From assembly GCF_000442275.2 (NCBI RefSeq), contig NZ_KE557311.1, positions 16,334 through 80,333 on the forward strand: 64,000 bases of DNA. Reading direction: 5' to 3'. Below are positions 57,861 to 64,000 of this stretch, piece by piece (position 1 is the stretch's first letter; each line of letters opens with the position of its first letter). This DNA comes from Litoreibacter arenae DSM 19593. Its GTDB lineage: Bacteria; Pseudomonadota; Alphaproteobacteria; Rhodobacterales; Rhodobacteraceae. The position numbers and the translations under genes are program-made. The notes under the pieces were generated by a model that did not search any database, was not told the origin of the DNA, and saw only the letters and a program-made list of their open reading frames with translations.

Positions 57861-59705
57861 CTAGCGCTGCAAGACAAACGTGCCGGGCGCGTCGCCAAGG
57901 GCGGCTCCCATCGGCGGCGGCGGCCCCTTGGCCGAGGACTGCTTGTCCAGCCAGCTTGTAAATTCCGGCCACCATGACCCGTCTTGAACCGGAACCGCCG
58001 CGCGCCAGTCGTCGGGGGCTATGTATTTCGCCGACGCCGTGGCGGTATCTATCTGGTAGGTCCGCCCCTTGTGTCCGGGTCTGCTGACGATCCCCGCGTT
58101 ATGTCCGCCAGAAGTCAGCACAAAGGTGACGTCGGTATCCGTCAGCAGATGCAGCTTGTAGACTGACTTCCACGGCGCCACATGGTCGCCGGTGGTCGAG
58201 ACGCAGAACATAGGCGCAGTGATATCGCTGATCGCGACCGGCTTGCCGTCAATGCGGTATTGCCCCTGAGCCAACTCGTTGTTGAGAAACATATGACGTA
58301 GATATTCACTGTGCATCCGGTATGGCATCCGCGTCGCGTCCGAGTTCCACGCCATCAGGTCGAACATCGGCTGACGCCGCCCCATCAGGTATTCATGCAC
58401 ATAGCGCGACCAGATAAGGTCGGTCGAACGCAGCAACTGGAACGCGCCCGCCATCTGCTTGGTGTCCAGATAACCTTGGTCCCACATCATATGCTCAAGG
58501 AAAGACACCTGGCTTTCGCTGATGAACAGCTGCAATTCGCCGGGGTCCTCAAAATCGACCTGAGTGGCGAACAGGCTCAGCGTTTTCAACCGCTTGTCCC
58601 CGTCACGCGCCATCTGCGAGGCTTTCGCCGACATCAACGTGCCGCCAAGGCAGTAGCCGACGCCATGTACCTGCGCGTCGGGGATGATTTGGCCAATCTC
58701 GTCCAAGGCCTCGCCCACCGCGTCCAGATAGTTATCCATCCCGATATCACGATCTTGGGCATCAGGGTTGCGCCACGACACCATGAAGACGGTGAAGCCC
58801 TGCTCCACCAGATATTTCACCAAAGAGTTATGTGGTGACAGATCGAGGATATAATACTTCATAATCCACGCCGGAACGATCAGCAGCGGCTCCTGCGCGA
58901 CGGTCTTGGTCTGCGGCGCGTACTGGATCAGCTCGAACAGGTGCGTGCGGTAAACCACCTTGCCCGGCGTCACCGCCACTTCGCGGCCCGGCAGGTAGTC
59001 CTCCGCACCGACAGGCGGCTTTCCGGCCATCGTGCGGTCGATATCCTCAATGAGGTTCTGCGTTCCCTGCACCAGATTGGCGCCAAAGGTTCGCGTCGTC
59101 TCGGCGATCACTTCGGGGTTGGTCCACAAACTGTTGGAGGGCGACATCATGTCCAGAATCTGCCGCACCACGAAAGACGCCACCTGTTCATCGCGCCGCG
59201 ACATGCCGTCAATGTCGTTGGTGGCATTATACCACCATTGCTGGGTCATCAAAAAATTCTGGTAGACCATGTTGTAAGGCCAGCGCTGCCATTCCGCCGC
59301 GTCGAACCGGTCGTCATGGCCCAGCGGGTCGATACAGGGCGCGGTCCCCTGCCCCGACATCAGCCGCCCCGCGGTCATGCCCAGATGCGCCGTCTTGCGC
59401 ATGGCCTTCTCCGCCAGTTGCACCTGTTTTCCGGGCGAGGAGGCCAGATGCAGCCCCCAGTTGAAGAATGTCGAGGCCAGCCCGAAAGGCGATATCCCCT
59501 GTGTCAGCCGCGCGAGCTGCGCTTTTACCGCGCGGTCCATGCTTTCGACCGCAAACCGGTCGGGCGCATTGGTCGCGCAGAGCGGGCCAAGCTCGGGCGG
59601 CACCGGATCCATTTGATGTGAAATCTGGTCGGTTTTATTGGCGGGTGTCGTCGTCCGGCGTGTGTCGGGTTTGGTAATCTTGGTGACCGTTGCTGACTTC
59701 TTCAT
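57861..59705 (-). CDS. phaC: Class I poly(3-hydroxyalkanoate) synthase
   Basis: A 614-residue cytoplasmic enzyme. The lipase-like box GVGYCLGGT places the catalytic Cys at 352; STTGDHVAPWKSV holds the Asp and TSGGHNAGIVSRPG the His. The N-terminal 200 residues match class I synthases. It polymerises 3-hydroxyacyl-CoA, usually 3-hydroxybutyryl-CoA, onto granules. Convergent with the phasin-like pair. An FNR-type box lies 124 bp before its start, so it may be induced when oxygen is low and reducing power accumulates. Confidence 0.93.
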   Translation of the reverse strand: MKKSATVTKITKPDTRRTTTPANKTDQISHQMDPVPPELGPLCATNAPDRFAVESMDRAVKAQLARLTQGISPFGLASTFFNWGLHLASSPGKQVQLAEKAMRKTAHLGMTAGRLMSGQGTAPCIDPLGHDDRFDAAEWQRWPYNMVYQNFLMTQQWWYNATNDIDGMSRRDEQVASFVVRQILDMMSPSNSLWTNPEVIAETTRTFGANLVQGTQNLIEDIDRTMAGKPPVGAEDYLPGREVAVTPGKVVYRTHLFELIQYAPQTKTVAQEPLLIVPAWIMKYYILDLSPHNSLVKYLVEQGFTVFMVSWRNPDAQDRDIGMDNYLDAVGEALDEIGQIIPDAQVHGVGYCLGGTLMSAKASQMARDGDKRLKTLSLFATQVDFEDPGELQLFISESQVSFLEHMMWDQGYLDTKQMAGAFQLLRSTDLIWSRYVHEYLMGRRQPMFDLMAWNSDATRMPYRMHSEYLRHMFLNNELAQGQYRIDGKPVAISDITAPMFCVSTTGDHVAPWKSVYKLHLLTDTDVTFVLTSGGHNAGIVSRPGHKGRTYQIDTATASAKYIAPDDWRAAVPVQDGSWWPEFTSWLDKQSSAKGPPPPMGAALGDAPGTFVLQR

Positions 59706-59828
59706 CTCTCATCCTATCGCCCGCCCGCTAAACATCATGGCGGATCGTCCAACTCAAATCCCCGCGCAGTCGTTGGCGGGCTGCTCGAGTCTCTTGCGCG
59801 ATAATATCAAGATAACCCTTTCGACAAC

Positions 59829-59842
59829 TTGATCTGCGTTAA
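59829..59842. promoter_or_regulatory. FNR/FnrL-type box TTGATCTGCGTTAA
   Basis: One base from TTGATCTGCGTCAA, a form common for FnrL/Dnr sites in Rhodobacterales. It lies 124 bp before phaC and 165 bp before the protease gene, so it could serve either. The rest of 59706-60006 shows no gene. Confidence 0.6.
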
Positions 59843-60006
59843 ACAACGTAAAGCTGGGCTGAAAATATTTGCATCGAACAAAAGATCAGGAGCGAAATTT
59901 CTGTTCCCTCCAGAGCGCGATTTCGCAGTGATGGACTCAATCGTGAATTTGCGCTAAAATCAGGTCAATTAACTAAATGGTTTATACTGTGTTTGGGGGC
60001 ATCTTT

Positions 60007-62241
60007 ATGACGCGCTCTATTTTTTATTTCTGGATGGCGATTGTTCTGTGCGTCGGAAAACTATTTGCAGCGCAGATAGAGCCGACGTCAATTGTGTATC
60101 TGGAGTGTTTTGACGGCGCGGAGAAGGTAACTGCCGGAACCGGTGTTATTGTCAGTTCCGAAGGCCATGTTTTGACCGCCGCACATGTTGCCAAGGAAAA
60201 TTTGACCTGCAAAGGAGCACGGGCCAGCCAGAACCCTGCACCGGTTCGCGACCTCACCCCTGTCGGGGTCGCGTCGAATGGGCACGACTTCGCAATCGTG
60301 AAGTTTTCACGGCTTGGGGAGGAGACTTTCGAACCGGTCCCGTTAGTTGCAAACACCACCAATATGAAGGGTCGTGCCATCAATATTTGGGGCTATCCCG
60401 AGGGCGGAGCTGCGTCACCATCCGTACAGACCGGCACCGTACTAAATTCCGAGCGCGACGGTGATGGCATGATGCAATCACTGACAATCACAAGCGCCGG
60501 CATGAGTGGTGGCCCGGTCCTGTCCAACGGACATTTGGTGGGTCTGGTTGCCGGTGCCCAGTTCAACGCAATCGGCCAGGTTTCCAACTATGCGTTATTG
60601 GCCGCAGAAGCCTTCAAAACCGAGGTACGCCGGGTCCGGGACGACGTCAGGGCCAATCGGCGCGAGGATGACCTTGCCGAGATCGAGATTGATCTTCTTG
60701 GCGAAGGGACATGCAACGAGTTGCTACGCGGCGCCTTGTCGTCGCGGTATCCGAATTTCATCCCGAGCCTTGTCAGCGACAAGAACAAGCCAAGCATGAG
60801 CATTCTGTCACAAGAGGCGGAATTCTGGGTCACCATCACGACTGGCCCCGCGCAGTGGTTTGATTGCAAGGAAGGCAACCTGCGCAACTCTCTCTATTTT
60901 CCGGTCGGTCTGGTTTTGCGTCCCGTCAAAGACATCGCGATCGCCGATGATGCAGGCAATCAGGTGGAGTGGACGATGTTCAAAACAGAATATGGCCTGA
61001 TGGTATTGATCGACCGGCAGGCTGTCGCCCCGATCACAGCGGATATTGGCTATGTCTTCGCTCTTGGCAACGGGGTGTACAAGGTGTGTGGCCCGGGGGA
61101 CGACAAGAGCTGTGATCCCGGCGAGAATTTGAAAGCGAAAGGCAATTTCGGAAAATGGCCCTACATTTCCGGCTGGGATTCCTATTTGCGTACCACCGAC
61201 CCGGATGCTTTGAGTGCGGCTTACACCGAGTATCTCGCATTCCGTGAAAATCAGGATTTGGTGCTCGCCGACGATCCTCGCATTTATCACCGACGCTTCA
61301 AACATCGCGCGCCTCAAGCCTTGAACGACGATCCGGCCTGCGCCATTCAAAAGGCCTATCTATATGAATTCCATAAACGCTTTGATCAAGACGCCCTGCA
61401 CCAGAACTCCGCTTATGGCGCCCCCGTAGATTACAGTTTTTGTTATCTGCCGCCGCCCGAGGCGTCTGTCCGAACTGCGGGCTATCGACAGATCAAGGTC
61501 ATTACCGAAAGCATTGCCGAGCAGATGTTTGACAAGCTGTGGACGGTTCAGGTGCGCACCAGCCCCACAGAACTCGTCAAGAAACTCTCGGGTCTTCTGC
61601 CTGACGTTAACCCCCTTTATACCGATATCATAAGATGTGGGCAGAACCTTCGCCCTGCCCGGTCGCCTTTTGATACGGCGAACCAACAGGACCCGGTGGC
61701 CATTGGCGATCTCGTAACGGCAGAGCTTGCATCAGATCGCATCCAGCCCGACCAGAACCTTGGGTATCGCTTCCGCTTGTATCAGCCATCGGCCGGCGAG
61801 TCGCGCAGTCAAACCTTGTCAAAAGTGCCGCTATTCCAAGACATCGACCTCGAGATTTTCTGTGGCGATGACCGGGAACCTCTCCGTGCCCAAGCGGTCA
61901 ATATCTATTTCAGCCCTGTTTTCGACAGCCCGCTCCGACTTGACATGAAGGCCGTCGAAAACGCGTTTATCGAGAACTTTAACAGCATAGATCACGAGGG
62001 GCGGATTTATGTCAAAGATGGCTATATCGAACGCATTTGCAATTATCTTGAATACCAAGGCTGGCTCGACACCCTGAAAGCGGCGCTCAAGAAAGAGACC
62101 GCCCTTTCGTTTAGCATGACGCGCTTGGGCCTGGATAAGGAAATCGTCGCCAATCATTTCGCACATCTTATTTTGGCGACGTTATTTTTCACCGAGGTTG
62201 AGATGCAAACGGAGGATAATCACGGAGGATGCCCGAGATGA
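60007..62241 (+). CDS. Exported trypsin-like serine protease with large C-terminal region
   Basis: A 744-residue protein. The start at 60007 (MTRSIFYFWM) follows GGGGGCATCTTT. A Sec signal (residues 1-22) precedes an S1-fold domain: His 60 (LTAAHV), Asp 94 (NGHDFAIV) and Ser 167 (SAGMSGGPV) form the triad. The remaining 530 residues, from about 215, have no PDZ motif or other recognised domain, but several Cys pairs. The tail dwarfs the protease domain. The stop overlaps the ATG of the Cys-rich peptide (ATGA). Possible targets are the peptide or a cell-wall component. Confidence 0.85.
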   Translation: MTRSIFYFWMAIVLCVGKLFAAQIEPTSIVYLECFDGAEKVTAGTGVIVSSEGHVLTAAHVAKENLTCKGARASQNPAPVRDLTPVGVASNGHDFAIVKFSRLGEETFEPVPLVANTTNMKGRAINIWGYPEGGAASPSVQTGTVLNSERDGDGMMQSLTITSAGMSGGPVLSNGHLVGLVAGAQFNAIGQVSNYALLAAEAFKTEVRRVRDDVRANRREDDLAEIEIDLLGEGTCNELLRGALSSRYPNFIPSLVSDKNKPSMSILSQEAEFWVTITTGPAQWFDCKEGNLRNSLYFPVGLVLRPVKDIAIADDAGNQVEWTMFKTEYGLMVLIDRQAVAPITADIGYVFALGNGVYKVCGPGDDKSCDPGENLKAKGNFGKWPYISGWDSYLRTTDPDALSAAYTEYLAFRENQDLVLADDPRIYHRRFKHRAPQALNDDPACAIQKAYLYEFHKRFDQDALHQNSAYGAPVDYSFCYLPPPEASVRTAGYRQIKVITESIAEQMFDKLWTVQVRTSPTELVKKLSGLLPDVNPLYTDIIRCGQNLRPARSPFDTANQQDPVAIGDLVTAELASDRIQPDQNLGYRFRLYQPSAGESRSQTLSKVPLFQDIDLEIFCGDDREPLRAQAVNIYFSPVFDSPLRLDMKAVENAFIENFNSIDHEGRIYVKDGYIERICNYLEYQGWLDTLKAALKKETALSFSMTRLGLDKEIVANHFAHLILATLFFTEVEMQTEDNHGGCPR

Positions 62242-62453
62242 TAAGCATGTTTACGCGCTTACCAGCGGCAATGATGTTGATATTTGGCCTGCTGGGGGTG
62301 TCATCAGTTGGCGGAGATACACTCCTTTGCGATGCGAACCGACGCGCTTTGACGATTGCCGCAAATGAGGCGCAGGAGAAATGGTGTTGTTGCGGCGCGT
62401 GCTGTGGCTGGGCCGTAAGCTGCAAGGCGATCCCGGGATGCACAACGTGCTAG
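62238..62453 (+). CDS. Small exported Cys-rich peptide
   Basis: A 71-residue protein. The ATG at 62238 overlaps the protease TGA (ATGA), with GGAGG nine bases before it. Residues 1-29 look like a Sec signal (FTRLPAAMMLIFGLLGVSS). The rest contains nine Cys, eight of them in the last 23 residues (WCCCGACCGW ... SCKAIPGCTTC), like a disulfide-rich or metal-binding peptide. It overlaps the next gene by 16 bp. No family is recognised. The arrangement suggests a processed toxin, signal or metal ligand. Confidence 0.65.
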   Translation: MISMFTRLPAAMMLIFGLLGVSSVGGDTLLCDANRRALTIAANEAQEKWCCCGACCGWAVSCKAIPGCTTC

Positions 62454-63241
62454 GCAAGTTCGCTGCTCTCACCACCGCGCTATTCGCAATGTCACAAGCG
62501 CACGCGGAGGAATTGGCAATCTGCTTTCGCGTGGATGCGCCGCCGTTTTCATATCTTAACGAAACGAACGAACCGGCAGGGTACTCCGTCGATTTATGTC
62601 GCCATGTGGCGCGCATTCTGAACTATCCACCACCTGAACTGGTGCCAGTAACTGTCGAGAACCGCTTTGAGGCGTTGAAAGAGGGGCAGTGCAGCCTCTT
62701 GTGCGGCGCCACAACAGTGACGATCAAGCGGCGCGAGGACTTTAACTTCAGTTTGATCTCTTTTGTCACCGACACCGCACTCATGTTCCCCAAGACCACC
62801 TCAGACGCGGAAACGCTACAGATCGGATATCTCGACAACACAACCACCAAAGACAATATCGACACAGGTCGCGTCACAGGCGGGGAAACGATGGCCTTCG
62901 AGTTCAAATCTGTTGAAAGCCACCAAGTGGCTGCCAAAGCCATTTTAGGCGGCGAGCTTGCAGGCTATGTCGCAGATCGCGACATTCTCACGACTATGAT
63001 GGCCAACAACCCCGCGATGAATGACACCCATCGGATCAGCCGCGTGGGATTATCGTACGAGCCCTATGCCTTGGCCATGGCCCGCAAGGGTGACGACCAA
63101 TTCAGGTTTGACGTTGACCGTGCCCTCGCCGAACTTTTTCGAAACGGCACCGCCCTCGCTTTAGTGAAAGAACATATCCCAAGCCGCAGTCAGGACGAAA
63201 TTCTGGAAACACTTTTTGATATCCAGTCGATCCCGAAATAA
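62438..63241 (+). CDS. PBP2-like solute-binding protein
   Basis: A 267-residue periplasmic protein. The ATG at 62438 begins a Sec signal (HNVLGKFAALTTALFAMSQAHA); the ATG at 62381, preceded by AGGAG, would put extra residues before the signal. FRVDAPPFSYLNETNEPAGYSVDLCRHVARIL is the family-3 amino acid binding pattern, and TTVTIKRREDFNFS the second. No ABC partner is adjacent. Extra Cys residues (CRH, CSLLCGA) suggest disulfides. May sense or bind a product linked to the protease. Confidence 0.85.
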   Translation: MHNVLGKFAALTTALFAMSQAHAEELAICFRVDAPPFSYLNETNEPAGYSVDLCRHVARILNYPPPELVPVTVENRFEALKEGQCSLLCGATTVTIKRREDFNFSLISFVTDTALMFPKTTSDAETLQIGYLDNTTTKDNIDTGRVTGGETMAFEFKSVESHQVAAKAILGGELAGYVADRDILTTMMANNPAMNDTHRISRVGLSYEPYALAMARKGDDQFRFDVDRALAELFRNGTALALVKEHIPSRSQDEILETLFDIQSIPK

Positions 63242-63335
63242 TCGAACACATCAAAAAATTGTAAGAAATCAAAGGGTCGTAACAAAATTTCGCTAGGCGC
63301 TTTGTGAGGACGCCAACGCCTCAACTTCAAGGAAC

Positions 63336-63350
63336 TTGACCTAAGGTCAA
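63336..63350. promoter_or_regulatory. Palindrome TTGACCT-A-AGGTCAA, FNR-like
   Basis: A perfect 7-bp dyad around one A, 74 bp before the GH19 start. It is one base longer than a canonical FNR box (spacing 5 rather than 4), so it may be bound by another dimeric regulator. GAACTTGACCTA (63332-63343) matches the arc promoter exactly. Confidence 0.5.
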
Positions 63351-63423
63351 TCATGGCGTCTATTTAAGCTCCTTGTGCGCAACTGGCACAGTGTCTTCTC
63401 TGGTTTTATCTAGGAAGAATAAG

Positions 63424-64000
63424 ATGCAAAAATGTTGGACTAGGAATTTTGCTTCCAAGCTCGGATCGTTCGTGGTTGTAATCGGCGTCGCAATTTCGCC
63501 GGGTATCGCACGGGCAGAACAACTGGTGACGTTTGACGACATCAAAAAAATTTCACCCAGAGCTGATGACGCCCTCGCCCGTGCTATTGCCGATGCCGAA
63601 GATCAGTTCGCCGAGCATGGCATCACGACCCGGCTTAGAATGGCGCATTTTCTATCGCAGGTGATGACGGAAACGGGCGGATTGAAGCGCCTTGACGAGA
63701 ATATGAACTACTCTGAGGCGACCCTCATTCGGGTGTTCAGTCGCAGGACTATTTCCCGCGCAAAGGCCGCAGAGGTCGCACGAAAGCCACGAGAGGTTGC
63801 GAATTGGGTGTATGGCGCGCGGCTTGGCAATCGGGGGCGTGACACAGACGATGGTTGGAACTATCGCGGGTCCGGCTACATCCAGCTCACGGGGCTGTCC
63901 AACTTCCGTAAACGCGGCGTAGAAATCAACCTGCCTATTGCTGATGATCCCGAACTTGCACGCCAACCGGACGCAGGCCTACGCGCAGCACTAGCTTATT
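63424..64000 (+). CDS. Exported GH19 lysozyme/chitinase, cut by window end
   Basis: 192 residues are visible. A Sec signal (KLGSFVVVIGVAISPGIARA) follows [22 protein letters not shown] is the ribosome site. The mature part has AHFLSQVMTETGGLKRLDE, where Glu 83 in ETGG is the GH19 catalytic acid, and WNYRGSGYIQLTG, the substrate-binding loop typical of the family. Such enzymes cut chitin or peptidoglycan. The C-terminus runs past the window. It is the fourth exported protein in a row. Confidence 0.85.
   Translation, partial: MQKCWTRNFASKLGSFVVVIGVAISPGIARAEQLVTFDDIKKISPRADDALARAIADAEDQFAEHGITTRLRMAHFLSQVMTETGGLKRLDENMNYSEATLIRVFSRRTISRAKAAEVARKPREVANWVYGARLGNRGRDTDDGWNYRGSGYIQLTGLSNFRKRGVEINLPIADDPELARQPDAGLRAALAY

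Noticed and set aside
62381-62437. Longer start for the PBP2-like protein
   Set aside because: The AGGAG is only two bases from that ATG and it would bury the signal peptide behind 19 extra residues.

Overview
The window reads as chromosomal DNA of a marine-type alphaproteobacterium, most likely Rhodobacteraceae/Roseobacter clade. The inference rests on GC-rich coding sequence, many TRAP transporters, class I PHA synthase with a phasin, FnrL-like TTGAC/T boxes and IS6/IS481-type remnants. No rRNA, tRNA, CRISPR array or intact mobile element was seen. Product names are read from motifs and family resemblance by eye; no database search was run.

Layout. (1) 1-8.7 kb: a divergent LysR regulator (cut by the window edge) faces a run of electrophile/quinone-detoxification-like genes: ring-cleaving VOC dioxygenase, MhqD-like esterase, two pirins, isochorismatase-fold hydrolase, YtcJ-like amidohydrolase, small GNAT and an MFS exporter with an ABM-like tail. 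(2) 9-16.4 kb: SulP anion transporter, cytoplasmic Cys-type sulfatase, TAXI-TRAP binding protein, fused TRAP permease and a divergent IclR regulator, which look like uptake and hydrolysis of a sulfate or phosphonate ester. (3) 16.4-28.9 kb: fused CoA transferase with a 42-residue short-chain-dehydrogenase stump in front of it, MarR regulator, then a homogentisate catabolic run (MBL-fold protein, FAD hydroxylase, DUF2783, DctPQM TRAP, VOC protein, hmgA, maiA, fahA). (4) 28.9-36.5 kb: TPP enzyme, a decayed TRAP/sulfatase locus, SRPBCC protein, and a solute-binding protein-GAF-aconitase X operon. (5) 36.6-43.8 kb: DUF481 outer-membrane protein, a gene-poor stretch with IS6 and IS481 remnants, a YbaY-like protein, a 1,113-residue RTX metalloprotease, a second IS6 remnant in the opposite orientation, and a Crp-family regulator.

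(6) 43.8-56.8 kb is the most striking region: fifteen tightly packed genes on the minus strand, arcD-arcA-arcB-arcC-hdeD-SDR-atpDCQRBEFAG. This joins the arginine deiminase pathway (ATP from arginine without respiration) to a complete N-type F-ATPase, with a CBS-domain gene just after. An FNR-type box lies upstream of arcD. The gene set suggests one module in which arginine-derived ATP drives ion pumping under low oxygen or acid/salt stress. (7) 56.9-59.7 kb: a phasin-like protein, a coiled-coil protein and PHA synthase, the last with its own FNR-type box. (8) 60-64 kb: four consecutive exported proteins: a trypsin-like protease with a large unknown tail, a 71-residue Cys-rich peptide, a PBP2-like binding protein and a GH19 lysozyme/chitinase (cut by the window end), the last preceded by another TTGACC palindrome.
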